Source: Pseudomonas sp. BN417 (GTDB lineage Bacteria; Pseudomonadota; Gammaproteobacteria; Pseudomonadales; Pseudomonadaceae). From it: DNA of 64,000 nt. The notes under the pieces were generated by a model, which was given only the letters and a program-made list of their open reading frames with translations, searched no databases and was not told the origin of the DNA. Positions 54,237 through 63,794 of this stretch are shown here, in pieces. Within the stretch, counting starts at the first letter, position 1. Each line of letters starts with the position of its first letter. The translations under genes and the position numbers were made by a program. The stretch lies in assembly GCF_029871205.1 (NCBI RefSeq), contig NZ_SSOJ01000091.1:62001-126000 (forward strand), given 5' to 3'.

Positions 54237-54746
54237 TTCTGCTGCTGAGTTGCGAAACACCCCATGCAAGGTATCGGAATGGCCGGAGTTGCTGACCTTG
54301 GCGCTTTTCGCGAAGGCGCGCGGAGTAAGCCGGCAACTGCCCTCTCCCCCGCCCTGCACCCCGGCCCGATCGCTTCGCGCTCAGTCGTTCATCGGCACCG
54401 GGAGCGGTGCTTCCGAAAGCGTGACTCTTCACCCATGAAGAGGAGAGGGGTGGCTCGCGCCTGAGCGTTCGCCGTGCGGTGGGGGCAATGCCGGGACGGA
54501 GTTCTGGGGCTGTGTGAAGTTTCCTGCTTGCCGAGGGACCAGGAATTTGTAGGCCGAAAGCATGCGAAGCTGGATCATCCGAGCCGGCACCTGTCGGACC
54601 CCAAGGCCCCATGAAACTGGCCTTCCAAACGCCCTTTATGCCCGGTAACCAGAGCTTTCCAGAAAAACCACTTCATGTAGTCACCAATGACGGCTATCCT
54701 TTTGGTGCTGTAAATAGTGCTTTTATTGATGCTTTAGGGGGCTCAA
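54237..54746. other. 510-bp gap
   Basis: I find no gene. The stretch is GC-rich with scraps of inverted repeat (for example around 54403-54412, CACCG and CGGTG), but nothing I can name. A promoter for the toxin-antitoxin pair at 54747 should lie at its right end. Confidence 0.35.
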
Positions 54747-55022
54747 ATGACCTTCCAGATTCTGGCGGACGTAGCCGCCTCCGTGACTGACCTCAAGCGT
54801 GACCCGATGGGGACCATTCGCGAAGGGCACGGAGAGACTGTGGTTATCCTCAATCGCAATGAGCCTGCCTTTTATGCCGTTCCGCCTGCACGCTATGAGG
54901 CGATGTTGGAACTGATCGACGACCTCCGCCTGGCCGAACTTGTGCGCGTCCGCCAAGGGGAGCCGACCGTGGCGGTGGATATCGACGAGCTGATAGCCCA
55001 GGCGACCGATACCAGTGCCTGA
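54747..55022 (+). CDS. Phd/YefM-type antitoxin
   Basis: The 91-residue protein reads FQILADVAASVTDLKRDPMG, then ETVVILNRNEPAFYAVPPAR and YEAMLELIDDLRL. This is the Phd/YefM fold: a DNA-binding N-terminal domain and a C-terminal helix that covers the toxin. It overlaps the downstream RelE-type gene by 8 bases. It should repress the operon together with the toxin. Confidence 0.85.
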   Translation: MTFQILADVAASVTDLKRDPMGTIREGHGETVVILNRNEPAFYAVPPARYEAMLELIDDLRLAELVRVRQGEPTVAVDIDELIAQATDTSA

Positions 55023-55293
55023 GTTCAGCCTGGAATTCAATGCCAAGGCGCTCAAGGAATGGAACAAGCTGGACTCCACCATCCGGCTCCAGTTCGCCAA
55101 GATGCTGAAGGAGCGCCTCGACCTTCCCCGGGTCGAAGCCGACCGGCTCAAGGGCACGCCGGATTGCTACAAGATCAGGCTGCGCTCGGTGGGCTACCGC
55201 CTCGTCTATGAGGTAGTGGATCAGCGTTTGGTTGTCACCGTGATTGCGGTTGGCAAACGTGGGCGTTCAGAGGTCTATGACACTGCCAGGTAG
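55015..55293 (+). CDS. RelE/ParE-family toxin
   Basis: The 92-residue protein starts with a GTG inside the antitoxin gene and reads PEFSLEFNAKALKEWNKLDS, then LKGTPDCYKIRLRSVGYRLV and VVTVIAVGKRGRSEVY. The K-L-R-x-G-Y-R-L-V strand and final K-R-x-x-x-V-Y are RelE hallmarks. It probably cuts mRNA at the ribosome. The pair is complete and looks functional. Confidence 0.87.
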   Translation: MPEFSLEFNAKALKEWNKLDSTIRLQFAKMLKERLDLPRVEADRLKGTPDCYKIRLRSVGYRLVYEVVDQRLVVTVIAVGKRGRSEVYDTAR

Positions 55294-55418
55294 CGGGTTG
55301 ATTAGCATCTGGAACCGAGCTGATGCAGCCTTTAAGGCGTTGCGTTATGCAATCGCTCCCTTGGGGCGGTCAAAACCTCGTCCGCTATACTGCCGCAGTA
55401 CGCAACGAGAGAGGCCAG

Positions 55419-55592
55419 ATGATGGCAACCCCGTCCCTGCAGGCCAAGAAGGCCTACTACGCCAAGGCACGCCAATCCAATTACGTGGCCAGCCTGCGCC
55501 TGGAAGGATTTGATGTGACGCCGGCCGATGCCGAGCGCAAGCTGCCTTCCCGTGAATCCGTGCTGAGTGCGTACCGCGCCAGGCAGGACTGA
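55419..55592 (+). CDS. YhfG-like antitoxin of the Fic module
   Basis: I start at 55419 (GAGAGAGG upstream). The 57-residue protein reads LQAKKAYYAKARQSNYVASL, then RLEGFDVTPADAERKLPSRE, the YhfG/FicA pattern. Such small proteins block the active site of the Fic partner. Its stop overlaps the next start (TGATG). Confidence 0.82.
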   Translation: MMATPSLQAKKAYYAKARQSNYVASLRLEGFDVTPADAERKLPSRESVLSAYRARQD

Positions 55593-56188
55593 TGGTCGAC
55601 AAGTACGGTGCAGACCAGGACCCGTACTGCTACCCCGGTACGATGGTCCTTCGCAATCGCCTGGGCCTGCTTGATGACAAGGCGCTCAATGAAGCGGAGC
55701 GCAGCCTCTCTGAAATCGCCGTCAGCGAAATCGAATTCTCTTCACCTCCCTACGATCTGCCTGCGCTCCAGCGCATTCACCGCCAGTTGTTCAGGGACCT
55801 GTACGACTGGGCTGGCGAGTTGCGCAGCGTGGATATCGCCAAGGGCGGCACTCAGTTCTGCCATGTGACCCGAGTCGAGGCCGAGGCCAACAAGATCTTT
55901 CTCTCACTGGCCAATGCCAATTGGCTGGAGGGGCTCGAACGTGGCGACCTTGTTGCAGCCGCTGCCGAGCACTTCGGCGACCTGAACATGATCCACCCCT
56001 TCCGGGATGGTAACGGCCGGGCCCAGCGCATCTTGTTCGAGCACCTCATCATCAATGCCGGCTACGAGATCAGTTGGTGGCCGGTGGAGGAGGGGGAGTG
56101 GCTGAGCGCCAACATTGATGCGGTGTTGTGCGATTACGGGGCGTTGGTGCGTATTTTTGAGCGGTGTATTGGGCGGCCGATTGGTTGA
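55592..56188 (+). CDS. fic: Fic/DOC-family AMP-transferase toxin
   Basis: The 198-residue protein contains LQRIHRQLFRDLYDWAGELR and the catalytic loop MIHPFRDGNGRAQRILFEHL, an exact H-P-F-x-D-G-N-G-R motif. It transfers AMP to target proteins such as DNA gyrase and topoisomerase IV in related FicT toxins. The start overlaps the antitoxin stop. The gene is full length. Confidence 0.9.
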   Translation: MVDKYGADQDPYCYPGTMVLRNRLGLLDDKALNEAERSLSEIAVSEIEFSSPPYDLPALQRIHRQLFRDLYDWAGELRSVDIAKGGTQFCHVTRVEAEANKIFLSLANANWLEGLERGDLVAAAAEHFGDLNMIHPFRDGNGRAQRILFEHLIINAGYEISWWPVEEGEWLSANIDAVLCDYGALVRIFERCIGRPIG

Positions 56189-56204
56189 ATTCCCGGCCGG
56201 GGTT

Positions 56205-56493
56205 ATCGCGAGCAGAGCTCGCTCGTACGGATGGTTGTTTGCTGCCTTCGTAGTCTGGATGTAATTCGCTGGCGGTGAGGAGCTTCCACGGATTTTGTTC
56301 GGGCTTGTACTCGCTTTTCTGTGTGGGCGAATGCATTCGCGAACGGCGGCGTCGCCACATTCGGAGACCGAAGGGTAACAACCATTTCCCCCTCTCCCTC
56401 AGGGAGAGGGGGCTGGACCGGTGTGAGCGGGGGGCCCGGAGGCGATCCGGGAACAGCGATGCAGGATTCCCGGATTTCATCCGGGCTACCGGC
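56205..56493. repeat. REP-type palindromic repeats
   Basis: GCGAGCAGAGCTCGC with the TACGG tail (56208-56231) is a REP unit typical of Pseudomonas. CCCGGATTTCATCCGGG near 56471-56487 is a second palindrome type. The stretch up to 56740 holds no gene. The same two types recur at 58515-58735. Confidence 0.7.
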
Positions 56494-56740
56494 TAACACC
56501 AGGCGGATCAGTGTGAATAGTTGACGCATCAATCCGTGGCCAGCCCGTCAAAAGCTGCCGAATGTAATTAGCGGCGCAGGACCTGCCCCAATAGTTGACC
56601 TGTGTGGGCGCCCAGTATTTGGCTGTCAAGTCGCGCGACATATTCTTTCTCCGTGCCTGGCAGGATGCCGGCCGGGAAGGACTCCGCAAGGCCACGGACG
56701 GCCAACACGATCAGGCCGTATCAGGTTCTGGAGGTGCGGG

Positions 56741-57070
56741 ATGGAGTTCAGTGTGCATGCTGTTCAACGTTGCCACCAACGGGGCATTCGCCCTGTGCAG
56801 GTCGAGTGGTTGATCGACCACGGTGCCCAGACCTGGAATCGCGGCGCGCGAGTCTTCTACTTCGATCGCGAGTGTTTTCACTGCTTGTTGCGGAGCCTGT
56901 CACCAGCCGAGCGGCAACTGGCGGAAAAGGCCAGGAACTCCTACGTGGTGGTGATCGGCGATTGCATCATCACGGTAGGCCATCGCCAGACGTCCTTCTG
57001 CGTACGTAAATCGAAGACTCACAATAGGCGCCGGCTGACCTCGTGCGAACAGCAGCACAGGGCTGCCTGA
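56741..57070 (+). CDS. DUF4258-like small protein
   Basis: GGAGG lies 7 bases before the ATG. The 109-residue protein reads MEFSVHAVQRCHQRGIRPVQ, then VEWLIDHGAQ and SYVVVIGDCIITVGHRQ. This has the H-A-x-x-R-x-x-x-R and glycine-containing beta pattern of DUF4258-like proteins, a RelE-like fold. A toxin-like role is possible. I am only moderately sure of the family. Confidence 0.6.
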   Translation: MEFSVHAVQRCHQRGIRPVQVEWLIDHGAQTWNRGARVFYFDRECFHCLLRSLSPAERQLAEKARNSYVVVIGDCIITVGHRQTSFCVRKSKTHNRRRLTSCEQQHRAA

Positions 57071-57079
57071 GGTGAACAG

Positions 57080-57319
57080 ATGCGGGCACTGATTGTTTGC
57101 TACAACCTGTGCATTCGTGGGTTCCAGCTCTGGTTGTACTGGCAGGGGTTGGCGAGCCTCTGGAGCTTCGGCCTGGGCGGCTGGCTCCTGGGGGGTATCT
57201 TCGCCACGATCTACTTCATGATCGGCAACTGCATCGAAGGGTTCATGATCCCGCTGTCATCAGAGCTTGAGGCTTCTCGAGCGAGGCGTGGTCGATGTGG
57301 CGCTGGTCGGATCAGGTAG
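57080..57319 (+). CDS. small membrane protein
   Basis: The 79-residue protein has a hydrophobic middle (about residues 17-58, LASLWSFGLGGWLLGGIFAT) and a basic C-terminus. It begins 9 bp after the DUF4258-like gene with GAGGTG upstream. Its end overlaps the broken hipA on the other strand by 8 bp. No family is recognised. Confidence 0.5.
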   Translation: MRALIVCYNLCIRGFQLWLYWQGLASLWSFGLGGWLLGGIFATIYFMIGNCIEGFMIPLSSELEASRARRGRCGAGRIR

Positions 57320-57737
57320 GTGTCGTTTGGCGCTCTAGGCCATTCGCGTCGGTCTTGAGGCGGATGACGCCTACCCGGAAAGCGTCGTGCACGCCCAGCA
57401 GGTAGTCGGACTCGAACAGCTTCGAGGCTTCCGGCGTTACCCCGGAGCGTATATCCCGTTCGTGCCGACGTTTCATCAGCAGGCGGCCCCAGCGATCAGG
57501 GGAGGCATCGGCAAACACGCCGAAGGTGGCAGCACCCTGGGCGGGGAACTGCCGGCCACCAAAGGGCAGAAGCCTGGGGTCGAGCTGGGCCTGCTGCACC
57601 AGGTCGGTCAATGCGGAATCGGTGAATTCGAACTCGAACCGCTCGATTCCGCGGGTGCGCGTGCAATGCAAGGTGCCCAGCCTCTGTGGGCCGCCGAGTC
57701 CCGCCCAGTCGACGTAGACGAGGATCTGGCTAGCCAT
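57312..57737 (-). pseudogene. truncated HipA-like kinase
   Basis: The frame reads ILVYVDWAGLGGPQRLGTLH, then TFGVFADASPDRWGRLLMKR and SDYLLGVHDAFRVGVIRL, the N-terminal domain of HipA. It stops after 141 residues; family members are near 420. The ATP-binding and catalytic motifs are absent. The gene is not active as a kinase, although the N-terminal piece could be expressed. Its start overlaps the regulator gene upstream by 8 bp. Confidence 0.78.
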
Positions 57738-58293
57738 CGATTTCCCTCATCAATTGGGCAGCCAGGTCGGCGCCGGTAGTGATCTTCGTCTCGGCGGGGG
57801 CTTTCTTCCTGGTCGGGCTTGGTCGCTTGGCAGGTGTGGATGGGGTTGTCGACGGACTGGCAGCAGGGCCTTTAGACGGCTTTTCAAGTGTCTTGCCGGT
57901 GGGCTCGATTATCGGCCGGGTAGCAGGCTTTGCTGGCTGTCGCTGAGGTCTGGGTTGGTCAGGTTGCCGTGAAGCTGTGTGGCTCTTTGTGGCCGCTGAC
58001 TTCCTGGGTGACAGCGCAGCGTCTTGCAGGTGACGGCCAAGTTCATCATTCAGGGCTACCTGGGCCAAGTCCTTCTCCAGGCCCAGGACCTGCAGCACTG
58101 CCAGGTAGGCGCCAATTGTCACGCCGGCGCTTCCTTGCTCGAGGGCGCGAAGGGTGGGGAGGGACATGCCGGCCCGCTCGGCCATCTGCTTGGCGGTGAT
58201 CTTGCGACGCTTTCGCGCGAGCATCAGGCGCTCGCCGAGGCCTTCCAGCAGGCGGGTGGAGGCGGGGAGCAGTGGGGCGGTTCGCTTTGCCAT
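57730..58293 (-). CDS. HipB-like XRE regulator with long Pro/Lys/Thr tail
   Basis: The 187-residue protein has a helix-turn-helix at about residues 15-70: [20 protein letters not shown], then [19 protein letters not shown] tail of about 90 residues rich in Pro, Lys, Thr and Ser follows, which is unusual for HipB. It ends in a short helix ([12 protein letters not shown]). It stands before a truncated hipA and may now act alone. Confidence 0.72.
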   Translation of the reverse strand: MAKRTAPLLPASTRLLEGLGERLMLARKRRKITAKQMAERAGMSLPTLRALEQGSAGVTIGAYLAVLQVLGLEKDLAQVALNDELGRHLQDAALSPRKSAATKSHTASRQPDQPRPQRQPAKPATRPIIEPTGKTLEKPSKGPAASPSTTPSTPAKRPSPTRKKAPAETKITTGADLAAQLMREIDG

Positions 58294-58970
58294 TGTGAAA
58301 ATATACTTTCAGTAATTGGCTGTTAGTGAAGGAATAATAGCACTTGCATCGGAATTAACCCGTTGATGCAGAATATGAAATTATTTCTCCATTATTTTGC
58401 TATATGTGAAGAAATAATTTCAGTTGCTCGGAGGAGCGTCTTGTCCCGATAACACGTGAATTGGCGGTGATGGCGGCAGAATCGAACCTTCATGCTCAAT
58501 CGCCAAATGTGCCATTCGCGAGCAGAGCTCGCGCCTACGGGGGCTGCGTGTGCGTGGGGCGTTGGTGGCTCGGATTGCTTTCGACGTTCAGTAGCCAGGA
58601 TGCAATCCGGGAATGGTGGCGGGATTTCCCCGGATTGCATCCGGGCTACTGATTGTCTGTAGGAGCGAGCTTGCTCGCGAAGCATCTGAGTCTGGACGTT
58701 CGCGATCAGAGCTCGCTCCTACGGCCTGTGTGTGCTTGGGTCGTCCGTGGTCGGGATTGCATCAGCATGGGTATCGCTTCGCTCGCGGAACGCCGCCCGA
58801 CCCATCCTACGATCGTGCTGTTCGGCCCATCCTGCGAAATGTCCTACAGCCTTTGAGCTGACACTACTCCCGGTGCCATATGCTCCGCCTGAGGCACCGT
58901 TGATAGCGTGACCCCGACTCGTTCCAAGCATGCAGCTCTGCTGAGAAGAACAACAATCGGGGGGAGTGTG
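58294..58970. repeat. gene-free stretch with REP/BIME repeats
   Basis: REP units occur at 58518-58541 (GCGAGCAGAGCTCGC), 58660-58681 (GGAGCGAGCTTGCTCGC) and 58702-58723 (GCGATCAGAGCTCGCTCC). CCCGGATTGCATCCGGG near 58632-58648, with its inverted partner near 58599, is a second palindrome. No gene is visible. The permease promoter should be at the right end. Confidence 0.72.
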
Positions 58971-60407
58971 ATGAGCGGTTTGAAGTTGAGCAGGAGCCTG
59001 GGCTTCTGGGCGGCCTATTCCACGTCGGTCGGGCTGGTGGTTTCAGGTACCGCCATGGTGGCGCTGGCCAATGGTTATGGCGTTTCCGGGCCGGCCTTCA
59101 GTCTCGTGGCGCTGGGTGCCTTGCTGGTCATACTCTGCGTGGCGCTTTCCTATTCGGAGCTGGCGGCCATGTTGCCGGGGTCGGGGATGGTCGGTGAATA
59201 CACCTTGCCCGCCTTGGGCAAGTTGCCAGCGCTGTTCGCGGTGCTGGCGGGTTACATCGTGCTGGTGGGTACCGACGGCGGCACCAACATGATCATCGGC
59301 GGCCAGTCCCTGGAGCGGCTGACCGGTTGGCCCTGGTATCTGTTCTCCCTGGGTATCCTCGCCGTGCTGGTCGCGATCAACCTCAAGGGTGTGGAGGTAT
59401 TCGGACGGGTACAGACCACCCTGGCGATTTCCATGATGCTGATGCTTGGCCTGGTTGGCGTGTGGGGGCTGACGGGTATCGGGACGGAGCCGCTGCTCGC
59501 CGTCCAACCGGACTTTTCGCCTGTCCCCTGGCGCGAACAGGTCGGCCATCTCAGCCTGGCGATCTGGCTCTTCATCGGCATGGAGTTCGTCGCACCCCTC
59601 GCCGAGGAGGTCAGGCACCCCGGTCGAACCATTCCGCTGGCGATGATCTTCGGTTGCGGCAGCATCTGGCTGGTCGATCTGCTCTTCGGCTTGAGCATCA
59701 CCCGCTACATCGGCCTGGATGAACTGGCGGCCTCGACCATTCCCCATGTCGATGGCGCGGCGGCCATGCTGGGTGCCCCGGGCCTGATCGTCATGGGCGG
59801 GATTTCCATCCTGGCCGCGGTCACCACCTGCGACACCTACCTGGTCGCGGTGCCGAGGATGCTCTACGGGCTTTCCCGCGAAGGGTTGCTGCCGAAGATC
59901 TTCTGCTGGCTGCACCCGACGGCGAGGACGCCCTGGTTCGGCATCTTCTTCGTGGTGGGCCTGATCATGATCGTGCTGCTGTATGCGATGGCGAACCGCG
60001 CCGACATTGGCTTGATCACCATGATGATCAGCGTCGCCTGCACCACCTGGCTCATGTCCTATGTGATCGCCCAGGTCGACGTGCTGGTGCTGCGCAAGCG
60101 CTACCCCCAGGCCGAGCGCCCCTTCAGGACGCCGTTCTATCCCGTGCCGCAAGTGGTGGGCATCGGCGCCTGCCTCTACATGATCGGCTCGCTGGTCAGT
60201 GATGGGCAGGTGCTGCTTATCGCGGTGGTGTGCTCGGCATTGATCGTTGCGTTCGGTGTGGTCTACCTGAATAAGACCGGGCAGGCGTTGTTCACGCCAT
60301 TGCCGCTGGAGGAGGTGCTGCGCCGCATCGAAGCGCGTGCCGAGTCCGCCGATGGGGCGGCCCGTACGCCTGTCAGCCTGCAGGCTGCCCAACTGAAACT
60401 GGAATGA
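58971..60407 (+). CDS. APC-superfamily amino acid permease
   Basis: I start at ATG 58971 with GGGGAG upstream. The 478-residue protein has about twelve hydrophobic segments, the first reading LGFWAAYSTSVGLVVSGTAM. A later segment IWLFIGMEFVAPLAEEVRHP is typical of the YhdG/ethanolamine-permease side of the APC family. It imports an amine or amino acid. Genes for DUF3156, alcohol dehydrogenase and aldehyde dehydrogenase follow, so an amino-alcohol or amine is a sensible substrate, but this is inferred. Confidence 0.82.
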   Translation: MSGLKLSRSLGFWAAYSTSVGLVVSGTAMVALANGYGVSGPAFSLVALGALLVILCVALSYSELAAMLPGSGMVGEYTLPALGKLPALFAVLAGYIVLVGTDGGTNMIIGGQSLERLTGWPWYLFSLGILAVLVAINLKGVEVFGRVQTTLAISMMLMLGLVGVWGLTGIGTEPLLAVQPDFSPVPWREQVGHLSLAIWLFIGMEFVAPLAEEVRHPGRTIPLAMIFGCGSIWLVDLLFGLSITRYIGLDELAASTIPHVDGAAAMLGAPGLIVMGGISILAAVTTCDTYLVAVPRMLYGLSREGLLPKIFCWLHPTARTPWFGIFFVVGLIMIVLLYAMANRADIGLITMMISVACTTWLMSYVIAQVDVLVLRKRYPQAERPFRTPFYPVPQVVGIGACLYMIGSLVSDGQVLLIAVVCSALIVAFGVVYLNKTGQALFTPLPLEEVLRRIEARAESADGAARTPVSLQAAQLKLE

Positions 60408-60432
60408 CGTGGCGCAACAGGGAGGGAACGCC

Positions 60433-61014
60433 ATGGATCTCTACGCGGTCATCGACCGCCACGCGCAGAAGGCGCTGCAGGCTACGGCGGCATGCTTCGG
60501 TGCTTACCTCAGGCATCGCGATGGTGGCGGGCGCCTTTGTCTGGAGGGTTACGAGCACAAGCTGGCCGCCAGCAATCTGGTCCTGGCGCAGCAGCTCTCC
60601 AGCAAGTTGTTCGGCCGGGTCTACAGCTGTGGTTGGCACTGGCAGGTGCCAGTCGACCTGGGCGAGCGCTCGATGCGTATCCGGCTGAGCTACCTGGGGT
60701 GGCGGCAGGAGAATCGCCGGGTGGCCTTCGTGGGTGACGGATGCCCGCAGCCGATACTCGATGCGCTCAATGCCCATGACCGGCTGCTGTCCCTCTGCGT
60801 GGCGATGGACCTGGCTGGCATCACGATTCGCTACCACCCGCAGAGCAAGCGCTGCGACCTCTCGCTGCGACCCAATTACGGCTACTTCATCTGGTTGCTG
60901 ATCCCGCCAGTGAAGTACGTCCGCCAGCCCACGCCGACGGAGGTCGACAGCACGGTGCTGATCATCGACGAGTTGTCTCGGCTGTTCCTGGGCTGCACTC
61001 GCGCGGGCGGCTGA
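60433..61014 (+). CDS. DUF3156 family protein
   Basis: I start at ATG 60433 with GGAGGGA upstream. The 193-residue protein reads GGRLCLEGYEHKLAASNLVL, then ERSMRIRLSYLGWRQENRRV and YFIWLLIPPVKYVRQPTP. I recognise this as DUF3156, which accompanies APC permeases in Pseudomonas. The function is unknown. It lies 25 bp after the permease and is probably in the same operon. Confidence 0.75.
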   Translation: MDLYAVIDRHAQKALQATAACFGAYLRHRDGGGRLCLEGYEHKLAASNLVLAQQLSSKLFGRVYSCGWHWQVPVDLGERSMRIRLSYLGWRQENRRVAFVGDGCPQPILDALNAHDRLLSLCVAMDLAGITIRYHPQSKRCDLSLRPNYGYFIWLLIPPVKYVRQPTPTEVDSTVLIIDELSRLFLGCTRAGG

Positions 61015-61184
61015 CAGCGGCCAATCGATTCAACCAAGCCTCACCGATCGCGGTTTCCGCGCACCGGCGGGGAAGCTTTTGCCGCAAGGCGGCATCGCGG
61101 ATCACCCATGTTCGGCGCAACAGGGAGCCCGAGTGAGAAGGACCGGGCGCCCAGGTATTCAACGCAAGCAATGAGGATGACGAA

Positions 61185-62228
61185 ATGTCTCGAGCGAACA
61201 ACGCAACCATGCGGGCAGCGGTTCTCCATCGACTGGGCGATCCATTGAAGATCGAGTCTGTGCCGATCCCGCGGCCGGGGGCGGGGGAGGTGCTGATCAA
61301 GGTGGTGGCCTGCGGTGTGTGCCACAGCGATGTGCACGCCTGCGATGGAGACTGGCCGACCCCGCCGGCATTGCCCCTGATACCGGGCCACGAGGTGACG
61401 GGGCACGTCGTCGAGCTGGGCAGCGGCGTCACCGACCTCGCGGTGGGCGATGCGGTCGGGGTGCCCTGGATGTACAGCGCTTGTGGCGCCTGCGAGTACT
61501 GCCGGGCGGGCATGGAGACGATCTGCAAGCAGGGCGAAGCCACGGGATACAGCAAACCGGGTGGCTACGCCGAATACATGGTGGCGCCGGCGGCCTTCGT
61601 CGCCAAAGTCGATGCCGACGCGGATCTTTACGCACTGGCGCCGATCCTCTGTGCCGGGGTCACCACCTATCGCGGCCTAAAGCGTTCGGGCGCCAGGCCT
61701 GGCCAGTGGGTGGCGGTCATCGGCATCGGTGGGTTGGGCCACGTTGCGGTGCAGTACGCCAAGGCGATGGGCCTGCGCGTTGCCGCCATCGATGTATCCA
61801 TGGAGAAGCTCGCACTGGCGCGTACCCTGGGCGCCGACGCGTTGTTCGAGGTGGGGGCGGGCGTCGAGGCATCCATCCAGACGCACCTGGGCGGCATGCA
61901 CGGGGTGCTGGTCACGGCGGTGGCCAAGCAGGCCTTCGAGCTGGCCGTGCACCTGCTGCGGCCAGGGGGTACGGCGATCTACATCGGCCAGCCCGGAGGA
62001 ATGGCGGATGACGTGCGCAACTCCATCGACCGGGTGGTCAACTGGGAGCTCTCGATTCGCGGCTCCAACGTCGGCACGCGGCAGGACCTGCATGAGGCGG
62101 TCGATTTCGCCGCAAGCGGCCTGGTCAAGGCCCAGGTCGCGATGACCACGCTCGATGAGATCAACTCGATCTTCGAGCAGATACGCCAAGGAACAGTGAT
62201 GGGCCGGAAGGTGCTGAAAATCGCCTGA
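61185..62228 (+). CDS. zinc-dependent alcohol dehydrogenase (AdhP-like)
   Basis: The 347-residue enzyme has the catalytic zinc site in ACGVCHSDVHACDGDWP with PLIPGHEVTG, the structural zinc Cys set in SACGACEYCRAGMETICKQG, and the NAD fold GIGGLGHVAVQYAKAMG. It oxidises a primary alcohol to an aldehyde, presumably the substrate of the aldehyde dehydrogenase 33 bp downstream. The pair would turn an alcohol into an acid after import. Confidence 0.9.
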   Translation: MSRANNATMRAAVLHRLGDPLKIESVPIPRPGAGEVLIKVVACGVCHSDVHACDGDWPTPPALPLIPGHEVTGHVVELGSGVTDLAVGDAVGVPWMYSACGACEYCRAGMETICKQGEATGYSKPGGYAEYMVAPAAFVAKVDADADLYALAPILCAGVTTYRGLKRSGARPGQWVAVIGIGGLGHVAVQYAKAMGLRVAAIDVSMEKLALARTLGADALFEVGAGVEASIQTHLGGMHGVLVTAVAKQAFELAVHLLRPGGTAIYIGQPGGMADDVRNSIDRVVNWELSIRGSNVGTRQDLHEAVDFAASGLVKAQVAMTTLDEINSIFEQIRQGTVMGRKVLKIA

Positions 62229-62261
62229 ACCCCGCTCCACGACAATGCGTGAGGGAATCAC

Positions 62262-63734
62262 ATGAATGCGATGACGCTATTCATCGACGGGCGCTGGGTG
62301 GCGCCGAAACATGGCAACCAGTTCAGCAGCATCGACCCGGCGACGGAGCAGGGCATTGCGGACCTGGCAGCGGCCGATGAAGAGGACGTGGACCTTGCGG
62401 TGAACGCCGCTCGCAAGGCTTTCGATCAGGGTTGGGGGCAGACGAGCGGAAGCGAGCGAGCCGGCTTTCTGGAGGCCTTGGCCGATGAGCTGGAAGCGCA
62501 CCGCAAGGCCTTGGCGGCGCTGGAGGTCAGGGATAACGGCAAGCCTTTGCCCGAGGCCGAATGGGATGTCGCCGATGCCATTGGTTGCTTCCGTTACTAC
62601 GCCGAACTGGCGCGGGAACTGGACGAGCGCCAGGACCAGCCGCTGGATGTGGGGGATGCGCGTTTCAGCTGTCACATCCGCCACGAGCCTGTCGGGGTAG
62701 CCGGGCAGATCATCCCCTGGAACTACCCGCTGCTGATGGCGGCATGGAAGGTCGCGCCCGCGCTGGCGGCTGGCGCGACCTGCGTACTCAAGCCGTCGGA
62801 GCTCACGCCGCTGAGTGCACTTGAGCTGGGTGTGGCCGCGGAGCGGGTTGGCCTGCCGCGGGGAGTGCTCAATATCGTGCCGGGCTTCGGGGGCGAAGCC
62901 GGCCAGGCCCTGGCGCTGCACCCGGGCGTCGACAAGCTGGCCTTTACCGGCAGTGTGCCGACCGGAACGCGGATCATGGCGGCCGCCGCTGTCGACATCA
63001 AGAACATCAGTCTGGAGCTGGGCGGCAAGTCGGCCTTCATCGTCTTCGACGACGCCGATATCGAGGCCGCGGTGGAGTGGATCATGTTCGGCATCTTCTG
63101 GAACCAGGGGCAGGTGTGCAGCGCCACCTCGCGCCTGCTGGTGCAGGAGGGCATCGCTCCGCGCCTGCTGGAACGCCTGGTGGACGCGGCGCGCGACATC
63201 AGGATCGGCCCGGGGATGGAGGAGGGCGTGCAACTGGGCCCGCTGGTCAGCGCCGGTCAATACCAGAAGGTCATGGGTGTGATCGCACAAGGCAAGCAGA
63301 CTGCGAAGCTGCTGACCGGCGGAGTACGCCCGGCCCATCTGCCAATCGGCTACTTCATGGAGCCGACCATCTTCGATGAGCCCGACATCAGAAGCACTAT
63401 CTGGCGCGAAGAGATATTCGGCCCGGTGCTCTGCATGAAGCGCTTCAAGACAGAGGCGGAGGCCCTGGCACTGGCCAATGACAGCCGCTATGGCCTCGCG
63501 GCTGCCGTGATGTCCACCGATCTGGAGCGTGCCGCCCGTGTCGCCAATGGACTGCGTGCCGGCATTGTCTGGGTCAACTGCTCGCAGCCCACCTTCACCC
63601 AGGCGCCCTGGGGTGGCATGAAGCAGAGCGGCATCGGCAGGGAGCTGGGGCATTGGGGGTTGGAGAATTACCTGGAGGTGAAGCAGGTGACCCAGTACTG
63701 CAGTGATGAGCCGTGGGGGTGGTACCAGAAGTAG
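62262..63734 (+). CDS. aldehyde dehydrogenase, betaine-aldehyde type
   Basis: The 490-residue enzyme shows the full ALDH set: IIPWNYPLLMAAWKVAPALA, FTGSVPTGTRIM, the catalytic Glu in SLELGGKSAFIV and catalytic Cys in NQGQVCSATSRLL, and the end GGMKQSGIGRELG. The N-Q-G-Q-V-C-S-A-T-S form is typical of betaine/omega-amino-aldehyde dehydrogenases, which points to amine-derived aldehydes. It is coupled with the alcohol dehydrogenase. Confidence 0.9.
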   Translation: MNAMTLFIDGRWVAPKHGNQFSSIDPATEQGIADLAAADEEDVDLAVNAARKAFDQGWGQTSGSERAGFLEALADELEAHRKALAALEVRDNGKPLPEAEWDVADAIGCFRYYAELARELDERQDQPLDVGDARFSCHIRHEPVGVAGQIIPWNYPLLMAAWKVAPALAAGATCVLKPSELTPLSALELGVAAERVGLPRGVLNIVPGFGGEAGQALALHPGVDKLAFTGSVPTGTRIMAAAAVDIKNISLELGGKSAFIVFDDADIEAAVEWIMFGIFWNQGQVCSATSRLLVQEGIAPRLLERLVDAARDIRIGPGMEEGVQLGPLVSAGQYQKVMGVIAQGKQTAKLLTGGVRPAHLPIGYFMEPTIFDEPDIRSTIWREEIFGPVLCMKRFKTEAEALALANDSRYGLAAAVMSTDLERAARVANGLRAGIVWVNCSQPTFTQAPWGGMKQSGIGRELGHWGLENYLEVKQVTQYCSDEPWGWYQK

Positions 63735-63794
63735 GGGGGGCGCAGCGCGGCGCGCTGCGGCCGTCGATAACAACAATAAAAGCGAGGCAAGGTA

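Noticed and set aside
59043..60434. 463-codon minus-strand frame rich in His, Gln and Asp
   Set aside because: It is the reverse of the APC permease gene; the composition is that of an antisense frame and has no domains.
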